Below, piece after piece: positions 24,911-35,816 of a stretch of DNA of 64,000 bases. The DNA is from Dolomedes plantarius (Eukaryota > Arthropoda > Arachnida > Araneae > Dolomedidae). The translations under genes were made by a program, and so were the position numbers. The DNA is taken from the NCBI GenBank assembly GCA_907164885.2, contig OU015496.1:181872374-181936373 (forward strand), given 5' to 3'. Position 1 is the first letter of the stretch; the number at the start of each line of letters is the position of its first letter. The notes under the pieces were generated by a model. The model did not search any database. It was given only the letters and a program-made list of their open reading frames with translations, and was not told the DNA's origin.

Positions 24911-25090
24911 TAAATATTAATATTTATCAATTTAAAAAAATTAAGTACTTTATTAATCAGTAATTTATTTTTTGTTAGATAAAATATTTTTCGCTTTCCC
25001 CTCTTTCTTATTTTCTTGCTGCCCACTGCCGCTTTCTGTAAAATAATATGGCCCTCATCCCATTTCGAGTTGTGCACGCCTAATTTATAG

Positions 25091-26484
25091 TATAAGAAAA
25101 CATCTGTTGTAGTAAATTCATGTCAAATATGTAGAAATTTGTCTATAATTAACGAGACAAAATTGATAAAATAACAAATACTACACCGAAAACTTAATTT
25201 CATTATGTAGATTAAAATGCGTTTCTTAAGTAAAAGCAAAAATGGGAAGGAATTATTTCTGTAATAGATTATACATAAGAATCAGAAAACGGCAACAATG
25301 AAGCCGGTTTCTGAAATTTCACACACAAATGCAAAATGTAATTTTTTTCGTTCCGTATTCATTCTAAAGTGTTAAAGAGATCTAATTTTGATTTTTAAAT
25401 TCACTTTTAGAAAGAGCTTTGTTCGTGGAAACTGTTGTGTTTTTTCTATTGCAGAGAAAATGTGTCTATTTGAAAATTGGAATATTTCCTCTGCAACATT
25501 TAGAAAGAGCTTTGTTCATGGAAACTGCTGCGTTTTTCTGTTGCAGAGGAAATGTGTCTATTTGAAAATCGGAACATTTCCTCTGCAACACTTTCTTGGA
25601 AGTTTTATACTCACCGAATTGAATCAAATGTATTAGTATGAAAAAAAGAAATTCTTTTCATAGAATTTTTCTCGAAGTACAGTATTGTTTTTCATTTAAA
25701 TGTCATTCAAATTGAAGGTTCTGAAGGACATTGTTTTCAAAAAAAGACTTTATTAAAGGGGAGTTCATATATGGGAATTATGCTGCAATTCTATAGCGTT
25801 ACTATCATTTTTGCGAAACATAACTTTTATACACATTGGTTGACAATTTGAAGCTTCTTATTATCTGAAATGTTTATCAGATAATCTCCTTTCTTACAAT
25901 CTGCTGCTTTATTTCATATTAATGCTATCGTAACGTTGACTATCACAGAAACTTAAAAGGCTTCTAATCCTGCTTAAGACAATTAACTACATGTTGAAAG
26001 ATTTATCCGCGCTTTCCGTAAATTCTCGTTTAACTCATGAAAAGCTGATCAACGTTCAACATATTTACAATGTATTCAAGTAATCAGCGTTTAAATCTCT
26101 AACGGAACCATGTTTTGAAAACATTAGAAACTCGTCGATAAATACTCGTGTGAAAGTCTTCCTTTAATAGCTATGAGCGATTTTATTGTTCTTGTCCTTA
26201 AAGTATTCTGCCCTCCTTAGTTAAAATGTCCTAACTTACATTTTTAACTTTTCGAGAAAAATGCAACGCGGTTAATACGTATGTTAAAACACAGTTAGGG
26301 AAAATTTATCACGTAATGTTTAAGTCATAGTATATAAGGTACTTTGAAAAAGATGAAAAACATATGGAAGTAAAACATCAAAAAGAGTAAAGAAAACAGA
26401 ATATGTTGCACATAGAACATTTTAACTAAGAAGGGCAATCTTAGCCCTCAGCTGACCACTCTTTTGATGCGCAGGAAACACCGC
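25091..26484. other. Gene-free stretch containing a 93-bp tandem duplication
   Basis: Apart from the tandem repeat at 25408-25592 nothing is recognised. Confidence 0.45.
25408..25592. repeat. Tandem duplication, about 93-bp units
   Basis: Two units each begin TAGAAAGAGCTTTGTTC and end TTTCCTCTGCAACA, with a few substitutions. Each unit is itself partly self-complementary (TTGCAGAG...AAAT against ATTTCCTCTGCAA). An 82-codon open frame crosses both units but has no motif. Confidence 0.9.
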
Positions 26485-27382
26485 ATGCACACTAGGGTGG
26501 AACGAAAAAAACTTCTTTTTTTAATTTCAATATGCTCTAGTTTTCAAAAGTTGCCTTTTAACAAAATAAAGACGGAAATTAAATATTAGCGTAACTGGTG
26601 CATGTTTTCAGTTAGCGCAAGAAGGGCAAACTTTTTGTTTTTATTAAATTTTTGACAAATTTCGCAATTATTTTGAAATTGATTACACTTGTAGTACAAA
26701 AAAGTAGCAAAATATGTAAGTTAAACATTCTTTTTTGTCAGGAGACCTGCTAAACTGATTATATAATACGTTTTACTTCATAAAATTAGTACACATAAAG
26801 GCACTTAAGGACGAGGCACTTAAAAGACACTCGGACATCAAGGTGGAACGAACATTTTTTTTTTCGGAATTTCAATATGCTCTAGTTTTCAAAAGTTGTC
26901 TTTTAAAATTAAAATTAAGAATATAAAATCTTTTTGCTCTACTAAAATATTTTCAAGTGCCGCAAAGGGCTTCAAAATGGATATTTTTATGAAAAAGTGA
27001 TTATATTTGAATTTTTTGTTAATTTCTTTTATAGTATATTAAAATAATGTATATTTCCTGTAAACAAAATATTCAAAAGATGATATTTTGACAGAAAACT
27101 CGCATATTCTAAGTATTTCCAATTTTTAGATGCCATAACAGAACAACTGATTTTGTGGAATTTCGCGATTTTCATCATATTAATTTTACAGTAGCATATT
27201 CTTATATTATACATTGGAATGAAAGAAAAACAATTTTTAATTGACCGAGCTTAGTTAAAATAAGCAAATCACACTTATTTAGAAAAAATATTAGTGTAAT
27301 GTCTATAAAGGCAAAACGTTACTTTGAAAAAAATATTCATGCTTTTCAAAAGTCCATAGTAATCACACATGGTTGCCATTAC

Positions 27383-28395
27383 TTATTTCACTGACACATT
27401 GAATTGTTTTATTGTTTCAAATTTTGGCATTATCTTTTGAGAATGTATTTTTGTTTTTATCAATGCATCTCTTGCAGAAGTACCACGAGCGGACAAGGAT
27501 GAACCGGTAACTAATTTAACAATCCTTTCTACTACTTGTGTGTGACATGGAATGTTGTTGAAGTCAATAATTTGTTTCTCGTGATCAGATTCTTTTGCTT
27601 GCTTTATGAACTGTTTTAGTTTGTCATCAGAAACATGCCTCGTCATAGGAGGTTCTGTTACTTTAATATCATTCCATTCAATCATATCAATATAATCTTT
27701 GGCATCAAAGTTTATACGTGGAACTAAATTCTTTCTGATGCCTCCTTCATTTTCCACCCTTGCTTTTAGAATCCGGCGTAATCCAAGCTCTCTTACTTGA
27801 CTGCGATCGTCTAATATCATACAAAAGAGGAGATTTTCAGAAGCGGCAAAGTATGCATTTCTTTGAATGACAGGGTCAATTACATTTTTAAGTGTCTGAT
27901 TGAGGTAAAGTGAATAGCTTACAAGTTTCCACAACTGCTTCGATCCACGGATACAAGATGGTTTCAGCTTTATCTTAAACCAAATTGGTGCATAAACTTT
28001 CAAAATGTAATCAATATTCGGAGATTTTTTGCAGGAAATTCTGTTCCCACATACAAGCGAAGTATTCTGTTTGCTAATGTAAGCCATCGTGAATGACAAA
28101 ATTTTCCTGGTTTTCTCATGGACAAATCAGAAGTCCACTTTCGAACAGAGATGGCATTATGCATTTCTAACAAATATTTTGGGTCCACACTTAAATGATC
28201 CTTAGTTTCTAGTAATGGAATGTTATTTTCAATAGGTGAAAATTCAATCACTGGAAGTTCATAGCAGTTTTCTAGTTTTTTACCTATTTCTCCTCCAAAT
28301 TCCTTTGGACCTTTAGTTTTTCCATCTAGGAAACAAAATAGGTGACGTAGGGACAGTTCATTTAAATTAATGACTTCAACAACATTCCATGTCAC
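27383..28395 (-). pseudogene. Uncharacterised transposase-like protein, truncated and frameshifted
   Basis: Two minus-strand frames overlap at about 28000-28099 and join across one frameshift near 28020. The upstream part reads ELSLRHLFCFLDGKTKGP, then CHSRWLTLANRILRLYVGTE. The downstream part reads YILKVYAPIWFKIKLKPSC, DPVIQRNAYFA, RELGLRRILKARVENEGG, then CHTQVVERIVKLVT, and ends near 27383. From memory this resembles an uncharacterised family common in arthropod assemblies. The RW and VER blocks recall the hAT catalytic region, which agrees with the 8-bp duplication, but no conserved domain can be confirmed here. The true N-terminus is absent: upstream codons are the inverted arm. Probably inactive. 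Confidence 0.72.
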
Positions 28396-28553
28396 ACACT
28401 AGCAGTAGAAAGGATTGTTAAATTAGTTACCGGGTCATCCTTGTCCGTCCGTGGTACTTCTGCAAGAGATGCATTGATAAAAACAAAAATACATTCTCAA
28501 AAGATAATGCCAAAATTTGAAACAATAAAACAATTCAATGTGTCAGTGAAATA
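28380..28553 (+). pseudogene. Inverted second copy of the same gene's C-terminus
   Basis: The plus strand reads VERIVKLVT, TSARDALIKTKIHSQK, then FNVSVK-stop at about 28553. It repeats, with few changes, the last roughly 55 codons of the minus-strand gene that end near 27383. It is part of the right arm of the palindrome. Confidence 0.88.
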
Positions 28554-29447
28554 AGTAATGGAAACCATGTGTGATTACTATGGACTTTTGAAAAGCATGA
28601 ATATTTTTTTCAAAGTAACGTTTTGCCTCTATAGACATTACATTAATATTTTTCTAAATAAGTGTGATTTGCTTATTTTAACTAAGCTCGGTCAATTAAA
28701 AATTGTTTTTCTTTCATTCCAATGTGTATTATAAGAATATGCTACTGTAAAATTAATATGATGAAAATCGCGAAATTCCACAAAATCAGTTGTTCTGTTA
28801 TGGCATCTAAAAATTAGAAATACTTATAATATGCGAGTTTTCTGTCAAAATATCATATTTTGAATATTTTGTTTACAGGAAATATACATTATTTTAATAT
28901 ACTATAAAAGAAATTAACAAAAAATACAAATATAATAACTTTTTCATAAAAATATTCATTTTGAAGCCCTTTGCGGCACTTGAAAATATTTTAGTAGAGC
29001 AAAAAGATTTTATATTCTTAATTTTAATTTTATAAGACAACTTTTGAAAATTAGAGCATATTGAAATTCCAAAAAAAAATGTTCGTTCCACCGTGATGTC
29101 CGAGTGTCTTTTAAGTGCCTCGTCCTTAAGTGCCTTTATGTGTACTATTTTTATGAAGTAAAACGTATTATATAATCCGTTTAGCAGGTCTCCTGACTAA
29201 AAAGAATGTTTAAATTACATATGTTGCTACTTTTTTGTACTACAAGTGTATTCAATTTCAAAATAATTGCGAAAATTGTCAAAAATTTAATAAAAACCAA
29301 AAGTTTGCCCTTCTTGCGCTAACTGAAAACATGCACCAATTACGCTAATATTTAATTTCCGTCTTTATTTTGTTAAAAGACAACTTTTGAAAACTAGAGC
29401 ATATTGAAATTCAAAAAAAGTTTTTTTCGTTCCACCCTAATGCACAC

Positions 29448-29788
29448 TGCCTATAACTGCAAAATATTTTTTTTCAATATTCATTCAAAAGAAAAAGATG
29501 TATGCTAATAACCGCATGGCCCTTAAAAGTATATTTTCAAATTATTAAAAAATATAGATTAAAAAAATACATTTACTAATCTGTGAATAGAGAAATGCAG
29601 AGGTGTTAATTCCCCATGGCTCAACGGAAGAACTAAATACCTGCTAGGTCAAGAATTACGCCACCTTAGCGTTGTGCCATGCCATGGCACGGCGGCTTAA
29701 AAACAATAAATAAAGTGAGTTTACATCACTTAAATGTTACTTTGAATTCACTGTTTGCAACTTCCTCTCATTCTGTTGTTAATTGAAA
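29448..29788. other. Gene-free spacer
   Basis: Nothing recognised between the palindromic element and the next Tc1 element. Confidence 0.45.
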
Positions 29789-29790
29789 TA

Positions 29791-31197
29791 CACTGCTGGT
29801 CACTGAAATTGCAACACCAAGAAGGAAAGCAAATAACAAAACTTAACTTATTGTACGTATGAAGCATGGTAGGAAAAAAAAACATGGTTAAATTTGTAGG
29901 CAATTTGGAGGTATACAAAGTCTGAAATTAGTACACACAGCTGCCGCTTCTGGCAGCTATAACGGCTCTCACCTTGTTAAGCGTCGAGTCGAACTGAGCT
30001 TGGATGACAGATACGGGCAAGTCATTCCATGTTGCTTCAAGTCTATGCCACACTTCATCAATCGAAGTGGCTGAAGAGCGGTGGCGGCCCAGTCTCTAAG
30101 CAACCCATGACCAGATGTTTTCAATGGGTGAGAGATCTGGAGAACGTGCTGGTCAGTGCAACAGTCGAACACCCTCTGTGTCGAGGTAGGTCAGGACACG
30201 ACGAGCAACATGCGGTCTTGCGTTATCTTGTTGAAAGATGACGTCTCCGAGGCCTCAATGATAGGGCACAACCACCGGCTTTAAGATCTGAGAAATACAA
30301 TGCTGGCAGTTCAGATTACCGAAGACGCGAACAAGAGGTGTTCGTGTCGTGTACTCAATTGTTGTCCATACCATCACACCAGGTGCAGGGTCCGTATGAC
30401 GATATCGAATGCCAGCAGTTCACGTGCGTTCTCCTAGGTGCCTCCAGACACGGATACGTCCATCATGATGCTGCACGCAGAAACCGGGACGCGTCTGAAA
30501 ATACGACGTGGTGCCACTCCTCTATCCAGTTTTGTCGTTGGGAGCACCACTGTCGTCGCGCGTGTCTGTGAGCAGTGTCAAGGGAAGTCGCAATAGTGGT
30601 CGCCGTGCAGACAGTTCGTGCTGCTCCAGACGTCGTCGAACTGTCCCTGCATATACTTGTCGTGCTGCAAACAAGCCCATTTCCTGACTCAAGGTCCGTG
30701 ATATGGCTGTACGATACTGCAAGGCCGACCTGACAACATGTCTGTCCTCTCGGGCGTTGGTGGCGGGAGGTTGTTGAGATCCTGCATGGCGTTCAGCATG
30801 ATTCTCCTGAACCCATCGATTCCTATTCACATGACAGTTGTTGGATTCCGACCAATTTTAATAGCAATATCGCGGAACGATAAACCGCACTCTCGATAGG
30901 CCATGATCCTGCCGCTATCGAATTCCGATACTGCTGGTAGCCTTTTCTCCTTCTTATACGAGGCATAACACGATCTGCTCACAAAGAACCAACATTCAAA
31001 TGCGATTTCCAAATGAGAAACTCGCTGCGTAACTTTCCTTTTATACGGAGTTTGAGATTCCGTTTCTCCCTCCTACGTCATTCGATTGCTCTTAAATGCT
31101 AATCATTTGCATATTCTAGCATCTTCTTGCTTTCATACGAATTTGACGTTTGTATCATCCCTCTTTTATCGTGTTGCAATTTTAAAGGCCAGCAGTG
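29791..31197 (-). mobile_element. Tc1-like DNA transposon
   Basis: The ends CACTGCTGGTCACTGAAATT and (inward from the right) CACTGCTGGCCTTTAAAATT both continue into GCAACAC. TA flanks both ends (29789-29790 and 31198-31199). The length is 1.41 kb with the transposase on the minus strand. Confidence 0.94.
29928..30966 (-). pseudogene. Tc1 transposase pseudogene, recently decayed
   Basis: Starting from an ATG near 30966, the minus strand gives a Tc1-type N-terminus, a central FSDASRF block with the first catalytic aspartate (family norm DESRF), then QQDNARPHVARRVLTYLDTE, then RSPDLSPIENIWSWVA with the third catalytic glutamate, ending ARSGSCVY-stop at 29928-29930. Several frameshifts and at least two stops (one where tryptophan is expected before PARSPDLSP) disable it. 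The catalytic D, D and E are otherwise recognisable, so decay looks younger than in the Tc1 copy at 147. Confidence 0.88.
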
Positions 31198-31199
31198 TA

Positions 31200-31601
31200 G
31201 TATCCAAGTGTTTGATCCATATAATCAGACTGCAGTATTAGAGACTTCTAAATAGCACTCTCAACTTCCCTCAATGTGGCACGATCAGTTTCACCTGTTA
31301 TATTCAAAAATATCTTTCCTGTACCCTTCTGTTTGGAGTAAGGGGTTAATAAAAAGTTACTCTCAAAACAAAATCATATAGAGATGAGAATCTAAAAATA
31401 AACATTCCGTATAATTCCTTATACTGTTCGATATCCATAGAAAATCCTGTTCCTTCGTAGAATCCTATTCTTCCACAGAAGATCTGGCAACCATTTTTTA
31501 GCATTTTTCTTGTTACGTCGCAATATAGTTAGTAAATAACTTTTTTTTGTCTTATCTAGCCGAATTTGTAATCCATTGTGTTTTTTTATCGTATTAGTAA
31601 G

Positions 31602-31681
<80 letters not shown>

Positions 31682-32391
31682 ATTGGTGGAACGTAATATT
31701 TTTTATTTTAACAACATAGATTTTCTACATTTACTGAGCTCTTGAAACTTTGCCAAACTCGGCAAAATTTTTCTACTTCATTTTTCAATAAAATACTTTC
31801 TCCACTCTAATATTTTGTGCCAAGAGGGAGTCTTTAAACCCCCCCCCCCCCCACATTAAAACTTTCATTTCAATTGCTTTCATTCAGAATGTGCAGAGTA
31901 AGGAGGTGGTATCCTATGAGAAAGGAAGCAAAATTTTTAAAAATGATAAAATTAAGAATAATTGTTAAAAGTAGGGATGTTTACTACATAGAAACCTCTG
32001 TAATGGAAAGATTGGGATTTCTACTCTTCATCTTGCAATAAAAAGACACCGAAAGGAAAGGTAAATATTGAAAAATTAGTTTGGGAGGAATTGCATTATT
32101 ACTTTTTTAAAAGTTCTCTTTCCAGTCACATTTATTCGGCAGATTTCTTCGCAAAGCTTCACTCAGCCTTCGGGTTTCAACCGCTAGCGGTATAGTAGCA
32201 CTTCGGGATGGTAACTGTGGAAGTGATCTAAACAATAAATCGTGCTAAAAGCAGTGTAATGGAGCAAGACAACTTGAAGGATGGCAGTCCAAAGCAGGAG
32301 AGACTTGTTAAATGCTCGATGAATCTGGCAGGGCCAAAGTCAAGTATAGTCCATAGTGGTTGAGTTCGGAGAGAGTTCGAAATTTTAATCA
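31200..32391. other. Gene-free stretch with simple repeats
   Basis: It holds a long (TA)n run at about 31604-31679 and a C-tract near 31839-31852. No gene or element end is recognised. Confidence 0.5.
31604..31679. repeat. (TA)n microsatellite
   Basis: About 38 uninterrupted TA units. Confidence 0.97.
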
Positions 32392-32399
32392 AGCCGGTT

Positions 32400-32568
32400 C
32401 AGTGGCGTAACGAGAGGGGAGGTAAGGGGGTCTATCATGCCTCGGGCGCCTCTCGCAGAGGGGCACCAAATGGTCTCCAAGACCATTGGACCATTTGGTC
32501 CCCAAGACCATGGGGGGCGCCAAAAAGGTATCGTGCCCCGGGCGCAAGTTATGCTCGCTACGCCACTG
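32400..32568. mobile_element. hAT MITE, 169 bp
   Basis: The ends CAGTGGCGTAACGAG and (inward from the right) CAGTGGCGTAGCGAGC differ at one position over 15 bp. Flanking 8-mers AGCCGGTT (32392-32399) and AGCCGATT (32569-32576) match at seven of eight bases. The G+C-rich interior contains an inverted pair around AATGGTC and GACCATT, giving strong secondary-structure potential. Confidence 0.93.
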
Positions 32569-32576
32569 AGCCGATT

Positions 32577-33095
32577 AATGCCATGCGTCAATTGCTAATT
32601 TGAAAGAGATTTTCTTATTTGAATTCGTTAGGTAAAGTAATGTTAGGTATCCAGTTTAGCTTCAATCGTTAGCTGTAATTTTAAATTGTTATTTGGGATG
32701 CCTCCTTTAAACGAAAGCGTCTATAAAGTTGTTAATAAACACCTTTTCTTTGGGTTTGTATTCTTACAACAGAAACCTTCGAGGTCCCAAAATAATTAGT
32801 TTGATTAAAAAAGGATTTTTTTTAAAATCATCATATCGCAATTTATTTTGATAATTTCAAAAGCTCTTTTTATATTATCATGACTGATTGAAAACTCGAT
32901 AACGAAAAGAAAATATCACGGTATCATCGAAAAAAAAATTTAACGTCAAGGTAATAATATCGTCCCAGTTAGGATGTCAATCTTCTCCAGAGCCAGTCGT
33001 ATCAAAAATTATCGATTCGAATATTTTTTGTATTCGTAATAAAAACAATTTAATGACAGCTTGTATAGAATTTTAAGTAATTATAAATTTCATAA
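32577..33095. other. Gene-free AT-rich stretch
   Basis: Nothing recognised. Confidence 0.45.
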
Positions 33096-33871
33096 TCTAT
33101 ATATATAAAACAGTTCCGTAACTGACTGACTCACTGACTGACATACAACGCACAGACCAAACCGATGCACCTAAAGGACTGAAATTTTGCATGGCGATTC
33201 TTCTTATAGTGTAGGGGTGAACTAAGAAAGATTTTTGAAAAATTCTTCTTAGATTTTTTTAAATTAAATTTTTAAGCTGTTTTTGTAACTTTTTTAAAGT
33301 TTACATTTAAAATAATAATTTGAGGGTTATAAAATTTATATCACGAAAAAGACCCTAAAAATTTCTTTAAAATGAAATCTTTATCGAATCTTTACCTCCA
33401 TTTTCTGATTTTTTGTGAATTTTTAAAGATTAATTTTTAAAATTCAATTTATTAAATGCTGATCACGTGATTTCATTTTGTGGTACTTTAAGTAAATTTA
33501 TCGTCACGTGCATAACAACTAGACAAAAAAAAAATATTTTTTTCCTTGCTAATGCAGCAGACGATTGGACATTATCCAATAAAATATTAAAATACAGTAA
33601 AAGGTATGATCCTCAAACTGTACTATATTAATTGTACTATATTCTTTAGTATGTCCTATTAGATTTAACTTGAATATTTTCTTCTACATTATTTTGTCTA
33701 TAAAAATATCCCTTACGACTTTTTTTATAAATATATATATATTTTTTTTTACATCAATTGTATACATTGATCGTCATACTTATTATATATATATATTGGC
33801 ATTAATTGCATACATTGGCCGTTGTATTTAATTTGAATGTAGTCCGTAGCGAAGTGCGGGTTTTCAGCTAG
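33096..33871 (+). mobile_element. Helitron-like element, copy C
   Basis: It starts TCTATATATATAAAACAG preceded by A and ends TTTTCAGCTAG followed by T. The hairpin-forming CCGTAGCGAAGTGCGGG lies 8 bases before the CTAG. No coding sequence. The start, 3' hairpin, CTAG and A/T flanks meet the structural definition of a Helitron. Confidence 0.85.
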
Positions 33872-34048
33872 TATATACATATAGCTATACATAGGATTAT
33901 AGATTGTTAAACCTACCATCAAAGAAATTTCAGGCAGTGGGCATGGGATTGGAAAAGCATATATGAAGTACTATTTATTGCTTATCGCATCAATTTTTCA
34001 ATTAATTCGCTGATAGGGCTATGATTTGGTATTTAATAAGCTACAAAA

Positions 34049-34280
34049 TAGGCCGAGGTGGCCTTGTGGTAAGCACGCTGGCTTTCGGTGCTGCGGGTGC
34101 TTGGATCGAATCCTGGCGCGCGCCACTAAAATACCTCCGTTTGTGTCGTCCCTTCATAGGGAGCAATGCTAGTCCGCCTGTACGGTGCTGCCATAATAAA
34201 ATGTTCTGCAAATGTGCGGTGAATAACGACAGGCGAATGTCTATACGACAAAGTGCCTCCGCATTAGAGAAAGAAAAAAA
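34049..34280 (+). mobile_element. tRNA-derived SINE
   Basis: A perfect 10-base duplication AGCTACAAAA flanks it (34039-34048 and 34281-34290). The head is tRNA-like (GGCCTTGTGGTAAGCACGC, with a B-box-like GGATCGAATCC). The body contains GTGTCGTCCCTTCATAGGGA, and the tail CAAAGTGCCTCCGCATTAG is followed by an A-rich run. It is the same family as 54461-54685 and 62380-62605. Confidence 0.93.
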
Positions 34281-34522
34281 AGCTACAAAACACGTGTTAC
34301 CTGTGTTTGGACATAACCTATTAAATCTATGTACTGTCCGACCACAGAACGAAGAACCACGGTTGGCATAGTGCCAAGACGATTCTATTCACCTTGTAGG
34401 TAAGGCTGCTGAGGAAGGAGGGGGAAAAGTCTCGTATTCTCTCGACATTCTTTAGAATTGGTTACTAACTGCATTTGCTTGCTTTTTCCTCGTCTGTTAT
34501 TTTGATTATTATATTAAAATTA

Positions 34523-34984
34523 ATGGATCCTTCACCCAACACAACTGCTAGGAATAAACCGTTCCGTAGTGATTGTAAACGTATAATACACAATGTAATT
34601 AAATTGTGTGATAAAGAAGCACTAGAAGGAAATGTGAAATGACCGAGATATCAATGTCCAGTGTATAAAGAATACGCAGAGAAGCAAAGGGTGAAGAAAC
34701 TCCAAAATTTGAATCTCCGAGGAAACGTCAGAAAAAAAGAACCACCGAAAACGTAGCTTTAGATAATTTTGATTGCGATGTAATTCGAAGAACAATTCAT
34801 GAATTTTATGCTGTCCATAAAATAGTACCAACAATTCAATAGTATCAACAATAGCTCTCATGTTGTTTCATTAGAAAATATGTATTGGAAAAGGGATGGT
34901 GTGATTGAATATTTGGTTGATCCTCTGCAAATAGATATTTCAGACACGGACAGTGATTCGGATATTTCATCAGATGAATATTAG
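34523..34984 (+). pseudogene. Transposase remnant: N- and C-terminal ends fused
   Basis: The ATG at 34523 opens MDPSPNTTARNKPFRSDCKR, interrupted by an early stop after about 38 codons. Another frame continues with SPRKRQKKRTTENVALDNFD, then CDVIRRTIHEFYA. This resembles the DNA-binding N-terminus of an arthropod IS630-type transposase family that I know only from memory. The next block gives an acidic serine-rich tail (DTDSDSDISSDEY-stop at 34982-34984) typical of that family's C-terminus. The catalytic DDE core is absent, so a large internal deletion is inferred. Confidence 0.6.
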
Positions 34985-35355
34985 ATTTTTCATTGATTTT
35001 ATTTGATAGTTTTTGATACAAAAATAAAAAAAAAAATTTTTTACCGATCACTGATGTATTTTTTCTGCAGCTCTTATAAATATCACAGTGAATGTAAATA
35101 TACCATTTTTTAAATTAATTTAATTTACAATAAAATGCATTTTTTAAATCTAGATTTTTAATTATCATAGAAGACTGAAATTATAAATTTGTATCTCATA
35201 TTCACACTTCGATTGTTTATAAAATTATGAGAAAGATCTTAAATTCATTTTATATTTTTTATTGCTAATCACAAAAGATTGAAAATTTTGAGTTGTATAT
35301 CTTAATTATTTCTGCAATATGTAAAACTGTGAATCAAATATATTATTTTTATTGC

Positions 35356-35357
<2 letters not shown>

Positions 35358-35389
<32 letters not shown>
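35358..35389. repeat. (TA)n microsatellite
   Basis: Sixteen or so TA units inside the IS630-type element. Confidence 0.95.
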
Positions 35390-35392
<3 letters not shown>

Positions 35393-35444
35393 GTTATTAC
35401 AATATATCACTTAAAAGTGGAATTTTTCAAACCCTCATTTTAAT

Positions 35445-35790
35445 ATGTTTTTCGGTTTTTATTTATACATTCAATCAAAAGAAAAATTCTGAAAAAGAAA
35501 GTTGGTTGAAAACATTCTTTCGCAGTTCTTAAACAAACACATCCGAAAATATCCACTCCTATAACACTCCTATTTTTTAAATAGATTTGCTTCTTTCTTT
35601 TCATTATTTTGAAAGTATTATTCACATATTCGATCAAAAATAAAGTTTTAAAAATAACTTTAAATTTGCGGACAAAAAGCAGTCTGAAATACATTCCGTA
35701 TTTCATAAACAAACACATCCGAAAATATGACGTTTTCCCCTATTTTCTGAGTAGACTAGCTTTTCTCGCGCATGCGTAACAGCTTCCAGG
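35445..35790. repeat. Diverged tandem duplication, about 175-bp units
   Basis: AAACAAACACATCCGAAAAT occurs at about 35532 and again at about 35707. The surrounding TTC/TCAATCAAAA and CTCCTATTTT/CCCCTATTTT segments line up at the same spacing. Confidence 0.75.
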
Positions 35791-35816
35791 GACCTCGCTT
35801 CCGTGGTCGGACTGTA

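Larger units (their letters stand above)
26493..29439. mobile_element. Giant palindromic hAT-like element
   Basis: Both ends read inward as TAGGGTGGAACGAA. A perfect 8-bp duplication ATGCACAC flanks the element (26485-26492 and 29440-29447). The inverted arms are about 1.08 kb each (26493-27573 and 28364-29439) and differ by scattered substitutions and small indels; the unique centre is about 790 bp. TSD size and a TAGGG start fit the hAT superfamily, but arms of this length are not typical. The gene's 3' end lies inside the arms in opposite orientations, so the copy looks like a fold-back derivative. Class assignment is inference. Confidence 0.9.
34334..35814 (+). mobile_element. Internally deleted IS630/Tc1-type element
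   Basis: The ends CTGTCCGACCACAGA and (inward from the right) CAGTCCGACCACGGA are flanked by TA (34332-34333, 35815-35816). The 1.48 kb carries one short reading frame with only the two ends of a transposase, plus a (TA)n run and a roughly 175-bp tandem duplication. Confidence 0.75.

Noticed and set aside
26493..29439. Palindrome as an assembly artefact
   Set aside because: The arms differ by scattered substitutions and indels, and a perfect 8-bp duplication flanks the outer ends. A mis-assembly would not create these. Long reads would settle it.
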